A stretch of 64,000 nt of DNA from Sphingobacterium sp. N143 (GTDB lineage Bacteria > Bacteroidota > Bacteroidia > Sphingobacteriales > Sphingobacteriaceae): NCBI RefSeq assembly GCF_030325625.1, contig NZ_JACAIS010000009.1, positions 124,001-188,000 on the forward strand. Reading direction: 5' to 3'. Under the pieces are notes generated by a model. It was not told the DNA's origin. It saw only the letters and a list, made by a program, of their open reading frames with translations, and made no database searches. A program made the position numbers and the translations under genes. Of this stretch, positions 6,481 to 15,104 are shown one piece after another; positions within the stretch are counted from its first letter, which is position 1; each line of letters begins with the position of its first letter.

Positions 6481-9165
6481 ATGTACGCTAGAATATTGTT
6501 GCTGATCAATTGCCTTGTAATACCATTTTTGGCTCCCGCGCAAATCGAGCAAACCCTACAAAAATTGGAACGCTATCGGCAGCAGCACAGCAATGAGAAG
6601 ATCTACCTCCATCTAGATAAAAATGACTATTCCGCAGGTGAAAATATTTGGTTCAAGCTGTACTGTACAAATGCTCCTTTCAATTATTTAAGCAACATGA
6701 GTAAGATTGCCAACATAGAATTGATTTCTCCTACGAATAAGATCATCAAAAGTATCAAAATACCCCTGACGATCGGGCTGGGTATTGGGGACTTAACTTT
6801 ATCAGACACCTTGATCGAAGGCTCCTACAGGATTCGCGCATATACCCGTTGGATGCAAAATGATTCCATTACGAACTTTTATGAACGTGTCATCCCAATC
6901 ACAAACGGAAGGTCCGACCATGTGATAACACAGAGTACCTTCATAAACAAGGGCACTGAAAATCTATTTCAGATCAACCTAAAAACCATTCAAGGCACTC
7001 CACTGATCAATAATAATGTCCATTATACCCTGCAACAAGAAGGCCGCAAAGGTAAGTCAGGACGATTAAAGTCCGACGAAAATGGAACCCTATCGCTTGA
7101 GCTGAAGGATGATTTCCGTGGGGGACAATTGTCCCTTCAATTTCTTTCACCCGATAAACGCCGGATATTAAAAAGCTTCACCATTCCAGAGCCCGAACGT
7201 AAAAATAGCCTACAGATTTTTCCAGAAAGTGGCTCATTCGTCAACAATATATTAAGTAAAACAGGCTTCAAGGTACTCAGTCCTGCTGGGCTGGGCGTAA
7301 AATCAAAAATTTCCATCGCCGAGGAAGATAAAAGTCCTATAGTTGAATTTGAGACCAATATGCTGGGTATGGGAAGTATACCCCTCATCTTAAATACCGG
7401 AAAAAAATATCGGGCAACGGCAACCTTTGAAAATGGAAGTACCGTCAGTGTTCCGTTGCCGCCGGTAGCTGCTTCCGGATATGTCCTTACAGTCAATTCG
7501 GGCTTAAAAGATAAGATCGCCGCTCAGCTTGCCGCAACCAGCGACCTGATCAATGGCAAAGAAGTCTATTTGGTGGCACAATATAACGGACTGGTACTAC
7601 ACGCCACAAAGCAGAAATTAAAGGAGCAGGAACTTTTCTTCAGCATACCCAAGCAGAACCTTCCTTCGGGTGTAATACAATTGTCAATACTCACAGATCA
7701 GATGGTTCCACTTGTTGAAAGGCTCGTATTTAATTATAATCCATCCAATACGCTGTTTCCGCTAGCGGTTCAACTGAACAAAAAGGCCTTTACAACACGG
7801 GATCGGGTTGTCGCCAACCTTTCTGTCAAAAAGGGGGATCGCGATACGTCGAAAATAGCGGCTCTTTCAGCATCCGTCGTCAACCTTAATAAAACGGATA
7901 CCACTACAGATCGCTATTATTCCTCCATTATCTCCGAACTCCTCCTGAAATCTGATCTTCGCGGTTTTATCGAGCAACCCCACTACTATTTTAAAAATCT
8001 GGATACCGTCAAATTTGCTGAACTGGATAACCTCATGCTGACCCAAGGCTGGCGCAAATTGGATTGGGAAACTTATACGCAGATGCCAACTCATGCATAT
8101 CTCCCAGAAAAGGGTCTTTCTGTTTCAGGAACGGTCAATAAAACTGGACGCAAGGCCGTTGTCCCAAATGCCAAAGTGGCCCTTGTCCCAACAAGCGACA
8201 TGATGTCAAGCATCGATACACTGACGGATAGTGAAGGTAGGTTTGTCTTTGATGAGCTATTGTTTGCTGACAGTACTAAATTTATCGTCACTGGAAATGG
8301 CCCGAAGGAAAAAAATCGGGTGGACCTACACATTGACCCGCCCACCGTACCTAAGATTGGAAAAAGCAAAGATCAGCCGTTGATCTTCAACGATGTGAAC
8401 AGGCACATGCTCCTCCAGCTTAAACAAAGTCAGCAGTTTTTATCCTCCCTTGAAGCTGCCGGTATCATTCAAAAAAGCATGCTATTGGAAGAAGTTCAGG
8501 TAAACAGGGTAAGAGAAAATAAAGCCGACAAAAATTCAAGAAATTTAAACGGTCCCGGGAAAGCAGACCAGGTGATTACTTCGGAAGACTTATCAGCCTG
8601 TGTGACCCTGGAACAATGTCTCGCAGGAAAGCTTGTCGGTGTGATTTTCCAAAATGGGGTTCCTTATAGTACCCGATCTGGTGGACTTAGTGGCAGAAAA
8701 CCGATGCTGGTCGTTCTGGATGGGACTTACATGGAGTCTGCTCAGATCGATATGATCAATATTCAGGACATCTCCAGTGTTGAGGTACTCAGAAGTGGCG
8801 GAAATACCGCAATATATGGTACGTATGGCGGCAATGGAGTTTTGGTGATCACCAGCAAATCCGGAGAAGCACGCTCATCCTCTTATACGCCTACGGGGAT
8901 TGTGACCATTAGCCCGCAGGGGCTACATGTAAACCGGACCTTCTTCAAACCTCAATATAACAGGACACAAACGCAGGAACTTCAGCAGGATCTGCGCACA
9001 ACCATAGCCTGGGAACCGAACCTGATTACCTCAAAAAATGGAGAAACCCAATTTGAATTTTTCACTTCCGATGAACCCGGCACCTACAAAATAACCGTGG
9101 AAGGAACGGATATGGAGGGCAAAATTGCCCATCAGGAATATTTAATAGAAGTAAAATCACAATAG
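6481..9165 (+). CDS. Secreted MG2-like protein with TonB-receptor plug domain but no barrel
   Basis: An 894-aa exported protein. After a signal peptide (MYARILLLINCLVIPFLAPAQ) come YLHLDKNDYSAGENIWFKLY near residue 41, the macroglobulin MG2-like start of a well-known Bacteroidota family, beta-sandwich repeats, and a carboxypeptidase-regulatory-like domain near 545-615. A TonB-receptor plug domain follows at about 690-795, with LEQCLAGKLVGV, PMLVVLDGT, ISSVEVLRSGG and AIYGTYGGNGVLVITSK. About 100 residues remain after it, too few for an outer-membrane barrel, so it is unlikely to be a transporter. It ends in an Ig-like strand set typical of the family. Its partner and substrate are unknown. 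It lies 39 nt before an enoyl-CoA isomerase gene with no obvious functional link. Confidence 0.8.
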   Translation: MYARILLLINCLVIPFLAPAQIEQTLQKLERYRQQHSNEKIYLHLDKNDYSAGENIWFKLYCTNAPFNYLSNMSKIANIELISPTNKIIKSIKIPLTIGLGIGDLTLSDTLIEGSYRIRAYTRWMQNDSITNFYERVIPITNGRSDHVITQSTFINKGTENLFQINLKTIQGTPLINNNVHYTLQQEGRKGKSGRLKSDENGTLSLELKDDFRGGQLSLQFLSPDKRRILKSFTIPEPERKNSLQIFPESGSFVNNILSKTGFKVLSPAGLGVKSKISIAEEDKSPIVEFETNMLGMGSIPLILNTGKKYRATATFENGSTVSVPLPPVAASGYVLTVNSGLKDKIAAQLAATSDLINGKEVYLVAQYNGLVLHATKQKLKEQELFFSIPKQNLPSGVIQLSILTDQMVPLVERLVFNYNPSNTLFPLAVQLNKKAFTTRDRVVANLSVKKGDRDTSKIAALSASVVNLNKTDTTTDRYYSSIISELLLKSDLRGFIEQPHYYFKNLDTVKFAELDNLMLTQGWRKLDWETYTQMPTHAYLPEKGLSVSGTVNKTGRKAVVPNAKVALVPTSDMMSSIDTLTDSEGRFVFDELLFADSTKFIVTGNGPKEKNRVDLHIDPPTVPKIGKSKDQPLIFNDVNRHMLLQLKQSQQFLSSLEAAGIIQKSMLLEEVQVNRVRENKADKNSRNLNGPGKADQVITSEDLSACVTLEQCLAGKLVGVIFQNGVPYSTRSGGLSGRKPMLVVLDGTYMESAQIDMINIQDISSVEVLRSGGNTAIYGTYGGNGVLVITSKSGEARSSSYTPTGIVTISPQGLHVNRTFFKPQYNRTQTQELQQDLRTTIAWEPNLITSKNGETQFEFFTSDEPGTYKITVEGTDMEGKIAHQEYLIEVKSQ

Positions 9166-9204
9166 CAATACAAAGCTTAACGTTATCATTTAAATTAATC
9201 TGTT

Positions 9205-9969
9205 ATGGAGCATATAAAAACTAAAATAGAGGATCATGTTTTAACTATTTTTCTGGACAGGGGAAAATCAAATGCTATAGATACACAATTACTCAAAGAG
9301 CTCATCGATACACTGGAAGCTGCTCAAGTGAATGATCTTGTACATGCTGCGATTCTGATCGGGAAAGAGAACTTTTTTAGCGCCGGGCTTGATCTCATTA
9401 CCTTATTTGAGTATGATGAAGTACAGATTCATGAATTTTGGGATCTTTTTTTGGAGACCACTGCGCTGCTGGCTTCCTTTCCCAAACCCATCGTCGCGGC
9501 AATATCGGGACATAGCCCCGCAGGAGGATGTGTTTTTGCATTATGCTGCGATTATAGAATTATGGCCGAGGGTAATTTTGTCATTGGATTAAACGAAATT
9601 CCGGTTGGACTCATTGTGCCAGAAAGCATATTTGAGCTGTATGCTTTTTGGATAGGTAAACGGAATGCTTATCAAAATCTGCTTGAGGGTAGGCTTCTTT
9701 CTCCTACCGACGCAAAATCACAAGGGCTTGTGGATGAGGTAGTACCTGCAAATATGCTTTTTAGTACCGCAACTAAAAAGTTAAAACAGATGGCGTTATT
9801 TAATCAAAAGACTTGGCAGACGTCCAAATTGAACTTCCGAAAAGAAATTATCCTTAAATTGCGTGAAAATAGAGCGGAGACCATTCAACGGATTCTTGCG
9901 CAGTGGTGGCTGCCCTCCACCCGTTCTATTTTAAAGTCAATCATTGAAAATTTGACATCGAAAAAATAA
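9205..9969 (+). CDS. Enoyl-CoA hydratase/isomerase family, ECI-like
   Basis: A crotonase-fold protein of 254 aa. Oxyanion-hole segments are FSAGLDLITLF (about residues 58-68) and SPAGGCVFALCCDYRIMA (about 104-121). The stretch GLNEIPVGLIVPE near 128-140 closely resembles mitochondrial delta3,delta2-enoyl-CoA isomerase (ECI1), where the Glu of GLNE is the catalytic base; true hydratases have a second Glu elsewhere. The likely role is shifting double bonds during beta-oxidation of unsaturated fatty acids in the cytoplasm. It is followed 21 nt later by a lipoprotein gene. The isomerase rather than hydratase assignment is inference from motif resemblance. Confidence 0.8.
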   Translation: MEHIKTKIEDHVLTIFLDRGKSNAIDTQLLKELIDTLEAAQVNDLVHAAILIGKENFFSAGLDLITLFEYDEVQIHEFWDLFLETTALLASFPKPIVAAISGHSPAGGCVFALCCDYRIMAEGNFVIGLNEIPVGLIVPESIFELYAFWIGKRNAYQNLLEGRLLSPTDAKSQGLVDEVVPANMLFSTATKKLKQMALFNQKTWQTSKLNFRKEIILKLRENRAETIQRILAQWWLPSTRSILKSIIENLTSKK

Positions 9970-9990
9970 TATCAAATAAATAAATGCATC

Positions 9991-10674
9991 ATGAGAAATC
10001 TATCTTTCTTTATTTTGATCTGTTTCATCCTAAGTGCAGTCTCCTGCCGAAACAACCAAAAGGAGAATAAGGCTATAAAAATTGCGCAAGATTCTGTTGC
10101 TGTAGATACGGTAGCGAAGCTTGACACGATCGAAAATGAGGTAAAGACGGCAGATACTGAAACACTGGAGGAGGTACTGGAAAAGCTAGCAAAAGCATAT
10201 TCCGAACAAGATAGTAGGACCATTACCAATTATATACATCCCAAACTTGGGCTATATATCATCTATCGTCCGGGAGCGCTGGATTCTTATGTACATCAGT
10301 ATAATTTTAATTTTTCAAAACCTGTACCCGAATACCATTCGTATGAAAAATTAATTTATAAAGGGCCTTTAAAATCGGGAAAACTACCAATTTTTGACTG
10401 TGGCACCATGAAATGGAATAAATTGGGTTTTTATTACGATAAAAAATCCCGTCCGAATGAACTTTCGCAGACGGCCAAGTTTATGAATGAAATTCTCGAC
10501 GCAAAAATCAGCAGCACTGAATTGCAGCAACTGCGAAGTATAGAAGCCAAAAGCTACCGTGCTATCATGACTTCCAATGAAACCGAAGAACCATTGGTAT
10601 TTCATGTCACAAAAGAAGGCTCGAAATGGTATATTACCGTAATAGACCGTGCATATGGTGGCTGTGACGCATAA
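9991..10674 (+). CDS. Lipoprotein of unknown function
   Basis: A 227-aa protein with a lipoprotein signal peptide: MRNLSFFILICFILSAVSC, with Cys19 as the lipidation site. A short low-complexity acidic linker follows (residues about 25-60, rich in Asp, Thr, Glu and Val), then a globular domain of about 160 residues. I do not recognise the fold. The segment LEKLAKAYSEQDSRTITNYIHPKLGLYIIYRPGA suggests an NTF2-like or DUF-type envelope domain, but this is a guess. It sits 30 nt before a phosphohexomutase gene and may be co-transcribed with it. Confidence 0.75.
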   Translation: MRNLSFFILICFILSAVSCRNNQKENKAIKIAQDSVAVDTVAKLDTIENEVKTADTETLEEVLEKLAKAYSEQDSRTITNYIHPKLGLYIIYRPGALDSYVHQYNFNFSKPVPEYHSYEKLIYKGPLKSGKLPIFDCGTMKWNKLGFYYDKKSRPNELSQTAKFMNEILDAKISSTELQQLRSIEAKSYRAIMTSNETEEPLVFHVTKEGSKWYITVIDRAYGGCDA

Positions 10675-10704
10675 AGAATTATTTTTTACCTTTAGCCTTA
10701 TTTA

Positions 10705-12447
10705 ATGATAATGGAAAATTTAGATAAAGACATACAAAAGAAAATCGAAGATTGGTTGACCCCCAGTTATGATGAAGAGACCAGAGCGACCGTCCAAAAA
10801 TTAATCGATAACAAGGAGGTGACTGAGCTGACTGATTCGTTTTATAAGGACCTCGAGTTTGGCACTGGTGGGTTAAGGGGTATCATGGGTGTAGGTTCGA
10901 ACCGGATGAATAAATATACCATCGGGAAAGCCACCCAAGGGCTGGCAAACTACTTAAAGAAACAATTCTCAAATCAAGAAATAAAAGTTGCTGTCTCCTA
11001 TGACAGCCGCAATAATTCGCAGGCTTTCGGACAGCTGGTGGCTCAAGTATTCGCCGCAAACGGGATCAGGGTATACCTCTTCAATGAGATGCGTCCTACG
11101 CCGATGCTTTCTTTTGCCATCCGCCATTTTGGATGTCAAAGCGGGGTCATGCTCACCGCCTCCCATAACCCAAAAGAATACAACGGCTACAAAGCCTATT
11201 GGAACGATGGCAGTCAATTGACGGCCCCGCATGATAAAAATGTCATTGAGGAGGTCAATGCCATTACCGCAGTCGCGGATATCCAATTTGAAGGCAACCG
11301 GCAGAACATCCTTCCTCTTGGGGAGGAAATTGATCAGATCTATATCGAGGCCAACAAAGCACTGAGCATTCACCCGGAGGCTGTAGCGGCTCAGAAAGAT
11401 TTAAAGATCGTTTTTTCACCTATACATGGTACAGGGATCACCATCGTCCCCAAACTGCTTACCGCCTGGGGATTTGAACAAGTTACAGTGGTAGCAGAAC
11501 AAGCTACACCAGATGGTAACTTTCCGACGGTGATCTATCCAAACCCTGAAGAGGAAGATGCGATGGCCCTTGCCAAGAAAAAAGGTGAAGAAATTGATGC
11601 TGACCTTGTTTTGGCCACAGATCCGGATGCCGACCGAGTGGGCATTGCAGTCAAAAACAGCCAGGGACAGTTTCAGCTGCTCAATGGTAATCAGATCGGA
11701 AGTCTCCTGATTTATTATGTATTAAGGTCAAAAAGCGAACTGAATCAGTTGAAAAACAATCCATATATTGTCAAAACTATTGTCACCAGTAACCTACAGT
11801 CAGCCATTGCCGACCATTATGGGGTTGCGCACTATGAGACACTCACAGGGTTTAAATATATCGGTGAACTGATCACCCGGCTCGGTGACTCTGCTCAATA
11901 TCTGGTCGGCGGAGAAGAGAGTTACGGTTACCTGGTCGGTGACTTGGTGCGCGATAAGGATGCACCTAATTCATGTGCTTTCTTGGCTGAAATGACCGCT
12001 TATTTTAAATCAAAAGGTAAAACCGTTTATGAAGTTCTTTTAGATATCTATCAAGAATTTGGTTGCTATCAAGAAAAATTGATTTCCTTAACCAAGAAAG
12101 GAAAAGCTGGAGCAGAAGAAATCCAGGCTATGATGGCGGGTTTACGTCAAAATCTACCCTCCAGCCTGGGGGGAGTCCAAGTTAAGGAAATCCGAGACTA
12201 CCAACAGTCAAAAATCACCGACATGCAAACCAGCCGCACCAGTGAAATCGCTCTTCCTAAATCTGATGTACTTCAGTTCATTACCGTTGACGGAGATGTG
12301 ATTTCGGCAAGACCTTCGGGCACAGAGCCTAAGATCAAATTTTACTGTTCAGTAAAAGAGGAGCTTCCAGACACGGCGGATTACCTGCAGTTACAGCAGG
12401 TCCTGGCCGAAAAAGTAGATCGTATGATGAATGATATTGTCAGTTAA
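10705..12447 (+). CDS. Phospho-sugar mutase (phosphoglucomutase/phosphomannomutase)
   Basis: An alpha-D-phosphohexomutase of 580 aa, interconverting hexose 1- and 6-phosphates. The catalytic phosphoserine loop TASHNPKEYNGYK has its Ser at residue 153. The metal loop DPDADRVGI lies near residue 306, the sugar-binding loop GGEESYGYL near 412, and the phosphate loop SARPSGTEPKIKFY near the C-terminus. The N-terminal GTGGLRGIMG and the length fit the long Bacillus PgcA-like group rather than E. coli ManB. Two in-frame ATGs (10705 and 10711) are possible starts. The stop overlaps the ATG of the Nudix gene by one base, so the two are translationally coupled. Confidence 0.92.
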   Translation: MIMENLDKDIQKKIEDWLTPSYDEETRATVQKLIDNKEVTELTDSFYKDLEFGTGGLRGIMGVGSNRMNKYTIGKATQGLANYLKKQFSNQEIKVAVSYDSRNNSQAFGQLVAQVFAANGIRVYLFNEMRPTPMLSFAIRHFGCQSGVMLTASHNPKEYNGYKAYWNDGSQLTAPHDKNVIEEVNAITAVADIQFEGNRQNILPLGEEIDQIYIEANKALSIHPEAVAAQKDLKIVFSPIHGTGITIVPKLLTAWGFEQVTVVAEQATPDGNFPTVIYPNPEEEDAMALAKKKGEEIDADLVLATDPDADRVGIAVKNSQGQFQLLNGNQIGSLLIYYVLRSKSELNQLKNNPYIVKTIVTSNLQSAIADHYGVAHYETLTGFKYIGELITRLGDSAQYLVGGEESYGYLVGDLVRDKDAPNSCAFLAEMTAYFKSKGKTVYEVLLDIYQEFGCYQEKLISLTKKGKAGAEEIQAMMAGLRQNLPSSLGGVQVKEIRDYQQSKITDMQTSRTSEIALPKSDVLQFITVDGDVISARPSGTEPKIKFYCSVKEELPDTADYLQLQQVLAEKVDRMMNDIVS

Positions 12448-12989
12448 TGGAAAAGTGGAAATTACTATCTTCAGCATATATAAGTAAAGAGCCCTGGGCA
12501 ACCTTGCGGAAAGATACCTGCGAGCTCCCTGATGGCCGGATCAACGATCATTACTATGTGTTGGAATATCCGGACTGGGTGAACATGGTCGGGATTACAG
12601 AACAGAACGAACTCCTGGTCATCAAGCAGTATCGTCACGGTGCCAATATCATTTCATTGGAAATTCCTGCCGGGACGACAGAACCCGGAGAAGACCCCAA
12701 AGATGCAGCCGTCCGTGAGATGCTGGAAGAAACAGGTTATCAGTTTGAGCAGATTGAAGAAATTGCGACCCTCTATGCCAATCCTGCCACAAGCGGAAAC
12801 GTTACCTATACCTATCTCCTGACCGGAGGGCGGAAAGTACAGGAGCAGGACCTCGATGAACATGAGGAGATTGACGTCTTCCTCATCCCGCTTGAAGAGG
12901 CTAAAAAGATGTTATTGGACAACAAATTTAGCCAAGCGCTTCACAGCAGTGCTTTGTTCTATGCTTTTAATAAATTAGGCTTGTTATAA
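12447..12989 (+). CDS. Nudix hydrolase, ADP-ribose/nucleoside-diphosphate-sugar type
   Basis: A 180-aa Nudix enzyme. Residues 76-98 form a complete Nudix box, from GTTEPGED to REMLEETGY, with the Gly, Glu, REuxEExGu residues that bind Mg2+. The upstream LEIPAGTTEPGE is typical of ADP-ribose and GDP-mannose pyrophosphatases. The coupled phospho-sugar mutase gene (one-base overlap) suggests, without proving, a role in sugar-nucleotide turnover. The stop codon lies inside the stem of the following terminator. Confidence 0.87.
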   Translation: MEKWKLLSSAYISKEPWATLRKDTCELPDGRINDHYYVLEYPDWVNMVGITEQNELLVIKQYRHGANIISLEIPAGTTEPGEDPKDAAVREMLEETGYQFEQIEEIATLYANPATSGNVTYTYLLTGGRKVQEQDLDEHEEIDVFLIPLEEAKKMLLDNKFSQALHSSALFYAFNKLGLL

Positions 12990-13003
12990 AACAAGCCTAA
13001 TTT
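12972..13003 (+). terminator. Terminator overlapping the Nudix stop codon
   Basis: A 14-bp stem, AAATTAGGCTTGTT paired with AACAAGCCTAATTT, with a 4-nt loop and a T-rich tail. It begins inside the last codons of the Nudix gene. Confidence 0.85.
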
Positions 13004-13056
13004 TATTCTGTTTTTTTCATTCATACTTTTAATTTTCACTAGCCTTTTGATTTTTG

Positions 13057-13064
13057 TACCTTTG
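13057..13064 (+). promoter_or_regulatory. -7 promoter element before the conserved orphan gene
   Basis: TACCTTTG matches TAnnTTTG and ends 4 nt before the ATG at 13069. It lies within a tandem duplication of TTTGTACC (13053-13068). Confidence 0.5.
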
Positions 13065-13068
13065 TACC

Positions 13069-14382
13069 ATGGCAAGAGAAATTTTTGAAACCAAGCGAAA
13101 GGCACTAAAAATAAATCTAAATCCTGAGATTTACGGGACTTTCGCAGAAATCGGTGCAGGACAAGAGGTCGCACGTAACTTTTTCAATGCTGGGGCCGCC
13201 TCAGGCACCATAGCGAAGACCATGTCGGCCTATGACATGGCTTTCAGTGATGCGATTTATGGAGAAGAAGCTGACGGCAGGTATGTCAGCAGAACACGGC
13301 TTCAGAAAATGCTTTCACATGAATTTGACCTGCTTACCCAGCGCTTACATGGCGATAAATACTGTAACAAAAAATTCTTTGCCTTTGCGGATACAGTAAC
13401 CACCTTAAACTTTACCAAAACCAATGAACCGCACGGTTGGATTGGCCTTCGTTTTCAGCATGATGCCGGAGCTCCTACAAATGATATCATTGTCCATGTC
13501 AGGCTTTTGGACAGTGACAATCAATTGCAACAAAAAGTACTTGGCATTATCGGTGTAAACCTGCTATTTGCAGCTTATTACTATGCGGACAATGTACAGA
13601 CCATGATTGAATCATTGGTCGATAACCTTTCCATGGGATCGGTTGAGATTGATCTGGTTAAACTCAATGGCCCACTGTTTGAAAATGTCAACCAACGTCT
13701 GATCAACTTGTATTTAATCGCCAAAGGATTTGCCAAAGCGGCTATTTTCCAACCAGATGGCAAAGCTGTTCAGATCAAAGATTATTTATATAAAAAGAAC
13801 ATTATCCTGCTGCGCACCAAATATCGTCAGAAATCACTGCCAAACTTTGATCTCTTCAATCTTGCCGTAGAGCAATTTAAGAAAAACACAGGAGCAACAG
13901 ACAGTGATACCATCGTACTCATCGAAGTATTGATGGGTAATGTATTAGAAGATACACATGAGATCACGGATCAGGATCTTCAGGAGTTTGCTTCAAGAGC
14001 AGACGAACTATGTGCCACTGGAAATAATATTATCGTCAGCAATTTCCGTAGAAATAATCATCTTGCTGAGTTTATTAGTAACTTCAAACCCAAAAATATC
14101 GGAATTGCGACCAATGTGTACAACTTAAAAAACATTTTCAATTCAGACAATTATAATAAGGATCTTTACACCAATGAGCTTTTATCCTATATCTCTGGTA
14201 TGTTCAATAAAAATGTGAAGCTCTATGCCTATCCATATTTATTGAAAAAGGAGAATAAAATCATCACTACGCATAATATGCCTGTTTCAGAAGAGGCTAA
14301 ACCCTTGTTTGAGTTTTTAATCAAAAACGGTTATATCATTGATATTGAAAATTACGACGAGAAATTTGTAAAAACCGTATAA
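13069..14382 (+). CDS. Conserved protein of unknown function (FAEIGAGQEVAR family)
   Basis: A soluble-looking protein of 437 aa with no signal peptide or membrane segment. Near the N-terminus it has the striking string FAEIGAGQEVARNFF, then AASGTIAKTMSAYDMAFSDAIYG, a pattern I recall from widely conserved bacterial proteins that databases have labelled 'TonB-dependent receptor' or a nucleotide adenylyltransferase; nothing in this sequence supports a receptor. The ATG at 13069 is preferred over an in-frame TTG at 13054 because MAREIFETK matches the family start and a -7 element sits between the two. A terminator follows. The biochemical role is unknown. Confidence 0.8.
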   Translation: MAREIFETKRKALKINLNPEIYGTFAEIGAGQEVARNFFNAGAASGTIAKTMSAYDMAFSDAIYGEEADGRYVSRTRLQKMLSHEFDLLTQRLHGDKYCNKKFFAFADTVTTLNFTKTNEPHGWIGLRFQHDAGAPTNDIIVHVRLLDSDNQLQQKVLGIIGVNLLFAAYYYADNVQTMIESLVDNLSMGSVEIDLVKLNGPLFENVNQRLINLYLIAKGFAKAAIFQPDGKAVQIKDYLYKKNIILLRTKYRQKSLPNFDLFNLAVEQFKKNTGATDSDTIVLIEVLMGNVLEDTHEITDQDLQEFASRADELCATGNNIIVSNFRRNNHLAEFISNFKPKNIGIATNVYNLKNIFNSDNYNKDLYTNELLSYISGMFNKNVKLYAYPYLLKKENKIITTHNMPVSEEAKPLFEFLIKNGYIIDIENYDEKFVKTV

Positions 14383-14410
14383 AAAAGATCTTCATTATAA
14401 TTTAGTTTAC

Positions 14411-14444
14411 TATATAGCCCAATTTAGTTAAATTGGGCTATATT
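14411..14444 (+). terminator. Terminator after the orphan gene
   Basis: A perfect stem, ATATAGCCCAATT paired with AATTGGGCTATAT around a 6-nt loop, followed by a T/A-rich tail. It lies between the orphan gene and idi, both on plus. Confidence 0.8.
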
Positions 14445-14455
14445 TATTATACGCT

Positions 14456-14986
14456 ATGAAGCAAGACAATGTAATACTGGTAGATCCCAATGATGTGATG
14501 ATCGGAAGCATGGAAAAATATGAGGCCCATGTGAAGGGATTGCTTCATCGGGCCTTCAGTGTTTTTTTATTCAATGACCAAGATGAGCTGTTGCTGCAAC
14601 AACGAGCGCTAGACAAATACCATTGTGCTGGACTTTGGACCAATAGCTGCTGTTCGCATCAACGACTCGGGGAGACTAATCTGGACGCGGCTACAAGGCG
14701 CTTAATGGAAGAACTTAGGCTTACCGCAACGGATATACATGAGGTTTTTGCTTTTGTTTATCGTGCGCAGTTTGAAAATGGGCTGACCGAACATGAATTT
14801 GACCACGTTCTGATCGGAAAATTCAATGGGGAGATCGATTTTAACAAAACGGAAGTCGCCGCGGTCCAATATATGGATTTGGAACAGATTGAAGAGGCCG
14901 TTAAACTTTCTCCTGAAAGATTTACACCCTGGTTTAAATTAATCTATCAGCGTGTATTTGACCTTTATCTGGCATCGAAAAAATAG
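14456..14986 (+). CDS. idi: Isopentenyl-diphosphate delta-isomerase, type 1
   Basis: Interconverts isopentenyl and dimethylallyl diphosphate in isoprenoid synthesis, using metal ions in the cytoplasm. The protein is 176 aa, the normal bacterial length. The catalytic Cys lies in TNSCCSHQR (Cys65/66) and the catalytic Glu in ENGLTEHEFDHVLIG (about residues 107-121). The Nudix-like fold is visible with AATRRLMEELRL. The plant and E. coli motif CCSHP is here CCSHQ, a small deviation. The pathway partner dxs (MEP pathway) is in the same window at 59.6 kb, so Idi would balance IPP and DMAPP rather than being essential. Confidence 0.92.
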   Translation: MKQDNVILVDPNDVMIGSMEKYEAHVKGLLHRAFSVFLFNDQDELLLQQRALDKYHCAGLWTNSCCSHQRLGETNLDAATRRLMEELRLTATDIHEVFAFVYRAQFENGLTEHEFDHVLIGKFNGEIDFNKTEVAAVQYMDLEQIEEAVKLSPERFTPWFKLIYQRVFDLYLASKK

Positions 14987-15053
14987 CTTTTACAACGACC
15001 GCTTATAAAGACCTATTAAGGAAGATCTAGCATGAATCAACAACCATAACGGC

Positions 15054-15089
15054 AAAAAAGAGCAATCAATAAATAGATTGCTCTTTTTT
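15054..15089. terminator. Bidirectional terminator between idi and the amidase gene
   Basis: AAAAAAGAGCAATC (15054-15067) pairs with GATTGCTCTTTTTT (15076-15089) around an 8-nt loop. It serves the convergent idi (+) and amidase (-) genes. Confidence 0.88.
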
Positions 15090-15104
15090 ATGGATAAAAT
15101 ACCT

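Noticed and set aside
10969..11373. 134-residue minus-strand frame inside the mutase gene
   Set aside because: The mutase has all family motifs; this frame is a shadow.
13069..14382. TonB-dependent receptor annotation for the orphan gene
   Set aside because: No signal peptide, plug or barrel pattern is present; the 437-residue protein looks soluble.
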